From positions 1-64,000 of the forward strand of contig CAJVZD010000002.1 of assembly GCA_913019905.1 (NCBI GenBank): 64,000 nucleotides of DNA, in the 5' to 3' direction. Below the pieces are notes generated by a model that did not search any database, was not told the DNA's origin, and saw only the letters and a program-made list of their open reading frames with translations. This DNA is from an uncultured Cellvibrionales bacterium (GTDB lineage: Bacteria > Pseudomonadota > Gammaproteobacteria > Pseudomonadales > Dasaniaceae). Made by a program: the position numbers and the translations under genes. This document shows positions 43,298 through 50,326 of the stretch, piece after piece (the stretch's first letter is position 1; each line of letters begins with the position of its first letter).

Positions 43298-43600
43298 CTA
43301 GAGGGTTTTGCCAATGTCCTCATGATTTTTAACAACTCGAGCTATAACTGCCTTAAGATATGACAATGCAAATTCCGGATCAAGTCCGTACTGTTCCGCC
43401 AAATCGTGAATCCGTTCGTACTGCTCAGACTCTCTTTTCGGATCTTTGGACTTCAATCCGTTCTCGGCTTTATAGTAGCCAACCCTGTTGGTCACTTTAA
43501 ATCTTTCGGCAAACATAGCAACAATTGCGTTGTCTATATTATCGATACTTTTCCTCATTTCTTCGAGAGTTTCCACAGCTTCTCCTTTAATATCTGTCAC
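43298..43600 (-). CDS. Chorismate mutase type II (AroQ-like)
   Basis: A 100-residue all-helical protein. It has the AroQ layout: MRKSIDNIDNAIVAMFAERF at helix 1, KVTNRVGYYKAENGLKSKD and a late YLKAVIARVVKNHE helix. The usual active-site Arg and Lys positions appear to be present (R16 in MRKSID, K in YYKAENG), but this was judged by eye. It is different from the PchB-like protein 8 kb away. No aromatic biosynthesis genes are adjacent. Confidence 0.75.
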   Translation of the reverse strand: MTDIKGEAVETLEEMRKSIDNIDNAIVAMFAERFKVTNRVGYYKAENGLKSKDPKRESEQYERIHDLAEQYGLDPEFALSYLKAVIARVVKNHEDIGKTL

Positions 43601-43669
43601 CTCTATTAATCGCGAGCATGATTTAAACCTACCTTCGGCCGCAGCAGCTCTGAGAGAAAATACCTTGAT

Positions 43670-43978
43670 CTATTGTGTTCCTTCCGCTGCGAACACCGTA
43701 TTAAAATACAGTATGCCGCGCTTAATGAGAATACTGACTTCGGCATCCGCACGACAATTCTTTAAGCTGGCAATGACATAGCTACCATCCTCAGCTCTTA
43801 TGGTGGCATGTTGAATGGATTCCATTTTCCCGCCGCCAAGAGATTCACAACGCTGAACCTTCCCTCCCATTACCCGTAACGTTTCCCCCTCTTTCATCAT
43901 CGCAAAGACAGTAAATGAGAGAAGGAGCAGAATGATACTAGCGATGATTCCGTACATTTTTAGATTATTAGAGAACAT
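43670..43978 (-). CDS. Small membrane-anchored hypothetical protein
   Basis: A 102-residue protein with one N-terminal transmembrane segment (MYGIIASIILLLLSFTVFAM). A soluble domain of about 70 residues with two cysteines follows (VQRCESLGGGK and IASLKNCRADAEV). Function unknown; the soluble part probably faces the periplasm. Confidence 0.6.
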   Translation of the reverse strand: MFSNNLKMYGIIASIILLLLSFTVFAMMKEGETLRVMGGKVQRCESLGGGKMESIQHATIRAEDGSYVIASLKNCRADAEVSILIKRGILYFNTVFAAEGTQ

Positions 43979-44086
43979 TTAAACCACTACTTTTTGAGTA
44001 CAACACCTGCAGCTGTAGACGACATGAAAAACAGAAACGGACCATCACTCTACATGAATATCTCGTTAGATTCACCGGTCTTTACT

Positions 44087-44158
44087 GTCTAAGCGTGTTT
44101 ACTCGGTCTTCTCGCTCAGAAGCACAACCGAGCCAATCCCAACATTGTTGTTAGCCTT
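44087..44158. other. attC-like imperfect hairpin region
   Basis: The sequence from GTCTAAGCGTG to GTTGTTAGCC is bounded by integron-core-like ends. It contains a bipartite inner hairpin (CTCGGT/ACCGAG with AGAAG/CTTCT). The end cores deviate from RYYYAAC/GTTRRRY, so it is only a weak attC candidate. It lies just after the 44167-44556 gene. Confidence 0.25.
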
Positions 44159-44166
44159 CACATGAT

Positions 44167-44556
44167 TCATGTTCTTCCATATGAGCGAAGTAAAAACTCT
44201 AGCATTAGTATTCCGAAAATAAGATCAACCACGCCAACTGGTATCAGAAAATAAGAGATATCGCCAGTCAATGCACGAATGGCGATCGATACAAAAGCAA
44301 GAATACCTCCAATTGATCCGACCACGACTACTGCATGATTTTCCCTCAAATCTCGCGAGACCCACCAAAAGGCGAAACCAAAGAGAAATATAGGAAGAAT
44401 CGCCATATCAAAGACAAACGCGGGTTCCATTTGCGGCATGATACTTCGGAAAATTTTTTCGTCCGACGCATTTCCAATGTAGGCCGAAACCGAAATCAAC
44501 CAGCTCCATATTGCCGCAGCTCGAAAAAGATTCTTATAGTAATATTCTTTAGTCAT
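44167..44556 (-). CDS. Four-helix membrane protein, unknown
   Basis: A 129-residue membrane protein. About four helices follow a short aromatic N-terminus (LFRAAAIWSWLISVSAYIG, FDMAILPIFLFGFAFWWVSR, VVVVGSIGGILAFVSIAIRA, IPVGVVDLIFGILMLEFLL). It resembles unnamed DUF-type membrane proteins. No catalytic motif. Confidence 0.6.
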   Translation of the reverse strand: MTKEYYYKNLFRAAAIWSWLISVSAYIGNASDEKIFRSIMPQMEPAFVFDMAILPIFLFGFAFWWVSRDLRENHAVVVVGSIGGILAFVSIAIRALTGDISYFLIPVGVVDLIFGILMLEFLLRSYGRT

Positions 44557-44695
44557 TTTTTATCCAGACCGGCCAACTAATGCGCACGCTCAGAAAAAAG
44601 AAACCGTTGCCTCGCTACTTTTTCATAACCGTTATGTACTGGTATATTCCTCCGCATACGTTTTTAATGAAAGTCTTTGTTACTGCCTATCTCCT

Positions 44696-44729
44696 TCACT
44701 ACAGTATTTTCGTCACTACAGTATTTTCA
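44696..44729. repeat. Two 17-bp tandem repeats
   Basis: TCACTACAGTATTTTCG is repeated once immediately with one change, in the spacer after the SRPBCC gene. Confidence 0.7.
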
Positions 44730-44760
44730 CGACCGGCCGTCACTTCGATGTAGACGCCGA

Positions 44761-45291
44761 CTAATTATTAGCCCGAACAAAATCTTCCAACCCGTTCAAC
44801 TGTATTGCTTGTACTCGGTCAACTATGGGCGCTAATTCAGTAAATCCTTCGGGGCTAATACCATTGACCTTATAGGTCATTGTTACTTCAGTACCATGCT
44901 TATTGGTATTAAATGACCATTCCAGTGCGCCAAACATACCCATACCTTGCAGTGGCCCCAAACCTCCCGTCATGCGCATGATATTGTTTGGGTCTACGTA
45001 AGATACTTGCATATGTTCGGCCGACTTTTTCCCGCTTTTTTCGCAGAAGCACCCCCCAGCGTGGGTATCAATCGTGAGGATACCAGCGTCTCCCCACCAG
45101 GTGTGGTCGGATGGCCACCATTGTTGGACTTGTCGCGTGAAAACGTTCCAGGTTTCTTCCTTGTTAGAATTGACCTGAATCTTGTTTTGAATAATAAAAC
45201 CAGTTTCGGCAACAAAAATGACTTCGCAATGCGCATTAACACTCGAAACTAATACCATTAGCACGAGAAAAAAATTCGCTGCAACACTCAT
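44761..45291 (-). CDS. Exported SRPBCC-domain protein
   Basis: About 176 residues. A Sec signal (ANFFLVLMVLVSSVNAHC) is followed by a START/Bet v1-like domain. Its pattern is IQVNSNKEETWNVFTRQVQQW, then WGDAGILTIDTHAGGCFCEK and GALEWSFNTNKHGTEVTMTY. An exported SRPBCC protein is less common than cytoplasmic ones. It may bind a hydrophobic ligand. The upstream start at 45381 is rejected in favour of ATG 45291 with GGGAG eight bases before it. Confidence 0.72.
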   Translation of the reverse strand: MSVAANFFLVLMVLVSSVNAHCEVIFVAETGFIIQNKIQVNSNKEETWNVFTRQVQQWWPSDHTWWGDAGILTIDTHAGGCFCEKSGKKSAEHMQVSYVDPNNIMRMTGGLGPLQGMGMFGALEWSFNTNKHGTEVTMTYKVNGISPEGFTELAPIVDRVQAIQLNGLEDFVRANN

Positions 45292-45461
45292 CTTAACTCC
45301 CTTTTCAAGTAGGCGGCCGATCGCAGTTGTTTCCAATATAGCCTGCAATTCGTTCCCGAACGGCCCGAACACGAGATACACAGCGGCCTTGCCAATTGCC
45401 GCATTTTTACGAATAAAGAAATTTTATTCCATCCGTTAAGTGGCGAACATTCGCTGTGGCG

Positions 45462-45845
45462 TTATGTGCTTTTGTAAATTTCACTCTCAATTGCTTTCTT
45501 GCTCAATTCGTCACCTTGCCACACATGAACAGCCCGTGCGCCAGCGCCATACGCTAGTTCTTTTAGCACCCTGATTTCAATTTCACTTAAGCCGCCCTCA
45601 GCTTTGTAAAGCTGATGTATAATGACAATTGGGGCCGGTTGCAGAAAATGACGTTTAGTCTTTGTAATAATTTCCTTTAACAAAGACTCTGCTGGGCCAA
45701 ATTGGCCTATCGCCAAGCGGCTGGTCGAGAATGGCTCTTTTGCTAAAAATGTCGCTTCCTGTTCACTGCTTGAAATATTAGTCAAAAAGCCGTTTTCAAT
45801 GACTTTTATATAAACGACTTCTGAGAGTTTTTCTAATATCTTCAC
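45462..45845 (-). CDS. MreB-like mini-protein, unknown function
   Basis: A 127-residue protein. Its C-terminal half, PAPIVIIHQLYKAEGGLSEI followed by EIRVLKELAYGAGARAVHVW, resembles the MreB segment in which the PxxVVICVP strand leads to VERRAVREA-GAGAREVYLIEEP. The phosphate-binding and adenosine motifs of a full actin fold are absent, so it cannot be a complete MreB. It may be a stand-alone fragment derived from actin-like proteins. It is flanked by unrelated small genes. Confidence 0.45.
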   Translation of the reverse strand: MKILEKLSEVVYIKVIENGFLTNISSSEQEATFLAKEPFSTSRLAIGQFGPAESLLKEIITKTKRHFLQPAPIVIIHQLYKAEGGLSEIEIRVLKELAYGAGARAVHVWQGDELSKKAIESEIYKST

Positions 45846-45943
45846 TGTAACTAAGTCTTTGGGAAAGGCTAGGTAAGATGACTCTTTAACCTGCCTATAA
45901 ACTGAACAGAAGTCATCTGGCGCACCGGGATGTACAAAATTAG

Positions 45944-46252
45944 TTAGGCTACCCTAAAAGTGACAATAAGAACCGCCAAAAAAATCGCAAATGCTCCAAC
46001 AAATTGAATTTGTGCTTTTCTATTTTCGTAGAATAGATTAATAACCACTGGATTGGAAATACTCTCTATTCTTACAGGCTTTTCAAAATTTGCGAGAGCC
46101 CAGCACTGCGCCAGAATATTGGGACGGGCAATCTCTTCCCACATTAATGGCTCGTACAATTTAATCGCTTGGAAAAAGCGGTATTCAATAACTCCAGACC
46201 TGACGAGAAGTACGACTGATATGACAAAAATTGCAACAGCGACAGTTATCAT
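45944..46252 (-). CDS. Small membrane protein, UspB-like layout
   Basis: A 102-residue protein with one helix at each end (VAVAIFVISVVLLVRSGVI and VGAFAIFLAVLIVTFRVA). A soluble middle (YEPLMWEEIARPNILAQ) separates them. The two-helix plan with EPLMWE recalls UspB-type stress proteins, but similarity is slight. Confidence 0.5.
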   Translation of the reverse strand: MITVAVAIFVISVVLLVRSGVIEYRFFQAIKLYEPLMWEEIARPNILAQCWALANFEKPVRIESISNPVVINLFYENRKAQIQFVGAFAIFLAVLIVTFRVA

Positions 46253-46407
46253 TAATTTTTCCCAAGATGAATTTTCGTTTCAGTATAGTTCATCAATAAC
46301 TTAAATCGTATGAAACCTCACTACACAGACATAAGTGTTCGAAATCCATCTTTTCCCACTCTCTACATGTTAAGCAAACGGTTGATCATAGAGCTTTTCT
46401 CTGGAGG

Positions 46408-46699
46408 TTATTTTCCTTTTTCCAAATCGGCAACAACAGGCGCCCCATATTCCTCTTCAAATTTTCGAACCACATTTTCAAGCGACTTCTTATCTGAAAA
46501 TTCGTCGAGGTTTTCGAGGAGTATCGTCAGCAAATAATTGTTTCCATAACCAAATTTTTTATTCAACGACCTTAGTTTTTCATAAGCTTTCTCTGAAATC
46601 GCAGCGTTAAATCGTTTTGGTAATTGTGATTAAAGTGTTAGGTCCGAATACAGTGATCATAAAGTACTTCTTAGTCTCCTTATAATCTAAATCATCCAA
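46408..46699 (-). pseudogene. Frameshifted small gene, ribbon-helix-helix-like
   Basis: No single frame has both a start and the full sequence. The 5' frame (TTG 46699 after AGGAGG, or ATG 46660) reads DDLDYKETKKYFMITVFGPN, then TLITITK, and stops. The +1 frame continues at an AAAA run as KRFNAAISEKAYEKLRSLNK, then FGYGNNYLLTILLENLDEF and KKSLENVVRKFEEEYG. Joined, this gives about 96 residues whose ITITKRFNAAISEKAYEKL resembles a strand followed by helix as in RHH DNA-binding or antitoxin proteins. One extra A explains the break; programmed frameshifting is an alternative. No toxin partner is seen. Confidence 0.5.
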
Positions 46700-46898
46700 A
46701 TACCATCGCCTCCTGTGTTTTTCCTGGAGAAACGCTACTTACCCTATGGTCACAAAATCTTTGTATTGCCCGAAATATGTATAAGCAATTGATTTTGAAT
46801 TACATTCTCTGGATATACCTCAATTTTCCTGTTCGTTTATGCATCTGACCAACACCCCGAACGATTAACGCAATAATGGGATGTTTTATCAATACTGA

Positions 46899-47069
46899 CT
46901 AGTCTTTTTTATCTATTGTTATTTGAAGTACTTTTGAACTTCCGGCAAACCACTTTTGAACGTAAAGCGTGCCGACAATGGGTGCTTTTCCCTCATCGGG
47001 TATTTCTTTATAACGCACACTGTTTTTGGTTTCTTTTTCATATTCAAACTTCACTACAGTCTCGGACAT
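46899..47069 (-). CDS. Small conserved-looking protein of 56 residues
   Basis: ATG 47069 opens a 56-codon frame: MSETVVKFEYEKETKNTVRY, then KEIPDEGKAPIVGTLYVQKW and a short C-terminal strand ending DKKD. The alternating charged/hydrophobic pattern and the GTLYVQKW strand look like a compact beta protein. I recall similar tiny proteins in cyanobacteria and marine bacteria, without function. GAGAG lies upstream. It stands between the frameshifted gene and soxC. Confidence 0.6.
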   Translation of the reverse strand: MSETVVKFEYEKETKNSVRYKEIPDEGKAPIVGTLYVQKWFAGSSKVLQITIDKKD

Positions 47070-47233
47070 TTGCTACTCTCTTTTATCTATTTTTATGATC
47101 GTTTTCTTTCTAAGCGGGTCGCGGTCGTTACGAGCACTCAGCTGTTGCAGTACAGGAAAATCCTAGCTACTATTTTACCAAAGTTCAATTCTGTCATACA
47201 AAAAAAATAAGTTAAGCCGAGGATCGTAACAAG

Positions 47234-48478
47234 ATGGTAGATGATGATTTACATGCCGTTGCCAGGGGTGGACTATTGCACCGGCGTCTCCTTTTGAAAG
47301 CATCTGCTCTTGGTATCGGTGGCAGCCTGCTGACTCCGGCAAGAGCGAGTGAATATTGGCAAAATGAGGCCGGAGCCGCTCAAAGCGAATACGGTCAACC
47401 TTCCAGCTTTGCTCACCTTAAAAGAGAACAAACCCGTGGACATCCTTTTGGCCCCGAAGCCGGCTCCTCGTCTTCGCCATTACAAAACATGAATGGCACC
47501 ATCACTCCCAACAGTTTACATTTCGAAAGACACCATAGCGGCATTCCCGCCATAGACCCAACAATACACACACTGACCCTTTACGGCGATGTCAAACAAG
47601 TCTTACAGTTCTCTTACGAAGACTTGCTTGCATATCCAATGGAGTCACATCATTACTTTCTCGAATGTTCAGGCAACAGCTTTCGCAATACCTTTGCAAA
47701 ACCACTGGACCTCACCGCAGGCTCTCTTAATGGCCTAGTGTCTGGAGCTGAATGGACCGGCGTACCACTACATTATTTATTAGATGAAGCGGGAGTCAAG
47801 AAGGAAGCCCGATGGATTGTGGCGGAAGGTGCAGATGCCGCAGGGCTTACCCGAAGTATACCGCTAAGCTTGGCGCTGGATAAGGTCTTGGTTGCCCTCT
47901 ATCAAAACGGTGAGCCGCTTCGTCCCGCACAAGGATACCCGATGCGTCTTTTTGTACCGGGCTGCGAGGGAAATATTAGCGTTAAATGGCTGCAAAGCTT
48001 AAAGGTTCAAAAAACACCCGCCTATAGTCGTGAAGAAACCAGCAAATATACCGACCTGCTGAAAGACGGTACTGCGGAGATGTTTTCTCTGGAAATGGAG
48101 GTTAAGTCAGTTATCACCTCACCGTCGGGGAAAATGCAGTTAAACCGACAAGGGGTCTACGAAATTTCAGGATTGGCCTGGTCTGGAGCCGGCGCCATTC
48201 GCTCCGTTGAGGTGAGTGCGGATGGTGGCACTACCTGGGCCGAAGCCGTATTACAATCTGATGCTAAACCTCTGGCACTCACCCGTTTTCGAATACCGTG
48301 GCGCTGGAGCGGGCAAACGAGCACATTACAAAGTAGAGCCATTGATGAAAAGGGTAATGTTCAACCCACCAGAAAAGTTGCAATAGACCGTTATTCGCCG
48401 GCCGGATTCTACCATTACAATGGTATTCAAAGCTGGCAGGTATCCACTGACGGGGTGGTGAAAAATGTCTATGTTTAA
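47234..48478 (+). CDS. soxC: Sulfite dehydrogenase SoxC (molybdopterin subunit)
   Basis: Periplasmic molybdenum enzyme of 414 residues. The twin-arginine leader (LHRRLLLKASALGIGGSLL) is followed by the oxidoreductase molybdopterin domain. The Mo-ligating Cys is in YFLECSGNSF, and GYPMRLFVPGCEGNISVKWL is the family signature. The C-terminal Mo-co dimerisation domain has VEVSADGGTTW. In the Sox system SoxCD oxidises the sulfane sulfur bound to SoxY. The stop overlaps the soxD-like start by 14 bases, so the two are coupled. Confidence 0.9.
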   Translation: MVDDDLHAVARGGLLHRRLLLKASALGIGGSLLTPARASEYWQNEAGAAQSEYGQPSSFAHLKREQTRGHPFGPEAGSSSSPLQNMNGTITPNSLHFERHHSGIPAIDPTIHTLTLYGDVKQVLQFSYEDLLAYPMESHHYFLECSGNSFRNTFAKPLDLTAGSLNGLVSGAEWTGVPLHYLLDEAGVKKEARWIVAEGADAAGLTRSIPLSLALDKVLVALYQNGEPLRPAQGYPMRLFVPGCEGNISVKWLQSLKVQKTPAYSREETSKYTDLLKDGTAEMFSLEMEVKSVITSPSGKMQLNRQGVYEISGLAWSGAGAIRSVEVSADGGTTWAEAVLQSDAKPLALTRFRIPWRWSGQTSTLQSRAIDEKGNVQPTRKVAIDRYSPAGFYHYNGIQSWQVSTDGVVKNVYV

Positions 48479-49115
48479 TCGACTGAAGTCAGCGACGCAA
48501 TCGTTTAGCCTGTATCGACAAAGGAAAAGCAACACAGGCTTATCGCTTTATAATGAGGGCTTTATCCCAACTTTTTGCCCATTCTCGAGACGGGTAAAAT
48601 CCCTGTTCTTTCAGACCGTTTTTGTCACATCAATATCAATATCAACAGCAGTTGCCGACGAAAACCTCGGGCCTGCATTAAAGCCAAATTTAGGGCAACC
48701 GGCGCCAGATTATATCGGGTCTGTAGTATCGCCAGATGGCTCGGGACTGCCCGCTGGAAAAGGCACCGTCGTAGCCGGAAAGGCAATTTACGATGCACAA
48801 TGTGCTGCTTGTCATGGACCTGATGGAAAGCTCGCCGCAAACCCCTTGGCAGGCGGTTTAGGAAGCTTATCCTCCGCCAAACCACTGAAAACTGTGGGCA
48901 GCTACTGGCCCTACGCCACCACACTGTACGACTACATTGCCAGAGCCATGCCCTACAATCAGCCAAAATCCCTTTCTGCCAACGATGTGTATGCGGTCAC
49001 CGCCTATATACTAAAATTGAATGGTATTGTGCACAAAGAAACGACCCTCGATTCAAGCAGCATTGTTAATATAAAAATGCCGAATCGAGGGGGGTTCTTT
49101 GAGTTGCAAGAATAA
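48465..49115 (+). CDS. soxD: SoxD-like c-type cytochrome
   Basis: A 216-residue protein with a long leader and an internal hydrophobic signal (FFQTVFVTSISISTAVADE). One c-type heme site, CAACHG, lies near residue 112. The distal Met is probably in ARAMPYNQPKSLS, followed by the typical DVYAVTAYILKLNGI. It accepts electrons from SoxC. Canonical SoxD of Paracoccus carries two hemes, so this is the shorter single-heme form. It overlaps soxC. Confidence 0.87.
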   Translation: MSMFNRLKSATQSFSLYRQRKSNTGLSLYNEGFIPTFCPFSRRVKSLFFQTVFVTSISISTAVADENLGPALKPNLGQPAPDYIGSVVSPDGSGLPAGKGTVVAGKAIYDAQCAACHGPDGKLAANPLAGGLGSLSSAKPLKTVGSYWPYATTLYDYIARAMPYNQPKSLSANDVYAVTAYILKLNGIVHKETTLDSSSIVNIKMPNRGGFFELQE

Positions 49116-49128
49116 AAATAGCAACCGG

Positions 49129-49938
49129 TTATTTCACCGAAATACCTCCGTCGACCGCCACAATTTGCCCGGTAATCATGCGCGCGTTGCTCGATGCATA
49201 AAACACAGCGAGGTTTCCTATATCTTCCGGTGTTTGTTCGCTGCCAAGTGGTGTTATATCTTCAACGACTGACTCGAATATTTGTCGTTGAGACATATTT
49301 GCTAGCTCGGGCTGATTGGCTTTCATTTGCGTGGTTAGTATCTCCCACGCCCGTGTCCACAGTAAGCCCGGGCAAATACAATTAACTCTGATACGGCGAG
49401 GAGCGAGTTCCATAGCGAGTGTTTTCGTTAGATGAACAACGCCGGCTTTTGCTGCACCGTACGCAGGTAGTGTCGTTGTGGGGCCAAGGGCTGCAATAGA
49501 GGCGATGTTGACGATGTTGCCGCCCTCAGACAGATGGGGAATCGCCGCATTCGATGACGAAAAAGCGGTACGCAGATTAAACATTAACTGCTCGTCCCAC
49601 ACATCGTCAGTGATGCCAAGAAGTGCAGAGTCCGATGATGAGATCTCCTCGAACTGCTCTTTAGGTCCGCCGATACCCGCATTATTAACCAGAACATCCA
49701 ATTGACCGTAGCGTTGTAATACTTTTGATACAGCTTCCGACATAGCTGATTGACTCGCTGCATTTGCAACCAGTCCCATCGCATTCTCACCGAGTTCCGC
49801 AGCCGCAGCCTGCGTCATGCTTTCATCGAGATCAGTAATAATCACTGAGGCTCCTTGAGCGACAAAACATTTCGCGATTCCCATGCCTATGCCGCGAGCG
49901 GCTCCGGTGATCAATACAACTTTTTTATCGACGCTCAT
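49129..49938 (-). CDS. Short-chain dehydrogenase/reductase (SDR)
   Basis: Classical SDR of 269 residues. The cofactor motif is ITGAARGIGMGIAKCF, NNAG is at about 87-90, and NIVNIASIAALG and AYGAAKAGVVHL supply catalytic Ser, Tyr and Lys. The C-terminal ITGQIVAVDGGISVK is typical. It probably oxidises an alcohol with NAD+ (D37 of TDLDESM suggests NAD preference). It converges on soxD with a 13 bp gap. CAGGAGA precedes ATG. Confidence 0.88.
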   Translation of the reverse strand: MSVDKKVVLITGAARGIGMGIAKCFVAQGASVIITDLDESMTQAAAAELGENAMGLVANAASQSAMSEAVSKVLQRYGQLDVLVNNAGIGGPKEQFEEISSSDSALLGITDDVWDEQLMFNLRTAFSSSNAAIPHLSEGGNIVNIASIAALGPTTTLPAYGAAKAGVVHLTKTLAMELAPRRIRVNCICPGLLWTRAWEILTTQMKANQPELANMSQRQIFESVVEDITPLGSEQTPEDIGNLAVFYASSNARMITGQIVAVDGGISVK

Positions 49939-50326
49939 TTCATTCTCCTGTTATAAGTCACTCGATCCTATCAGTTATTAATATTTAAAACAGTCTTAGC
50001 TGCAGTGCACCGTATCTAGGTTGGCGTTTACCTTATGCAATGTTGCGGAAACGCCCATATCGTCTTAAGGTCTCTTCTCACAGGCGAGCTTAATTTCCTT
50101 TCGGTTGATATTGTTCGACAAATATTGCTCGACTAATATTGTTCGACAGGTCGTCCTTTAACAATTTCCCAGTCAACAACGCTCAACATACTCCAGCCAA
50201 CAACCATCCATGACTAATTGGTAATCAACGAACTCTTATATATCTGTAATAATCAAAGTCGAACGGCAAAACAAATAATAACAGGCAACATATTTTCCAC
50301 AGTCGTGGGATCAAAGGAGATGCACC
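49939..50326. other. Divergent intergenic region with repeats
   Basis: This 388 bp spacer between the SDR gene and the M20 peptidase gene holds the three 14-bp repeats listed separately. It must carry both promoters. No other structure was recognised. Confidence 0.6.
50108..50149. repeat. Three 14-bp tandem repeats
   Basis: Three end-to-end copies of ATATTGTTCGACAA (the second and third with one to three changes). They lie in the middle of the divergent spacer. Confidence 0.85.

Noticed and set aside
45425..45470. attC-like sequence after the MreB-like gene (GGCGAAC-ATTCGCT, GGCGTTATG)
   Set aside because: The core sites do not fit RYYYAAC/GTTRRRY and no partner core lies at a suitable distance.
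46310..46537. Plus-strand frame of 75 residues near 46.4 kb
   Set aside because: It is the complement of the better-supported frameshifted gene on the minus strand and has a serine-rich, shadow-like composition.
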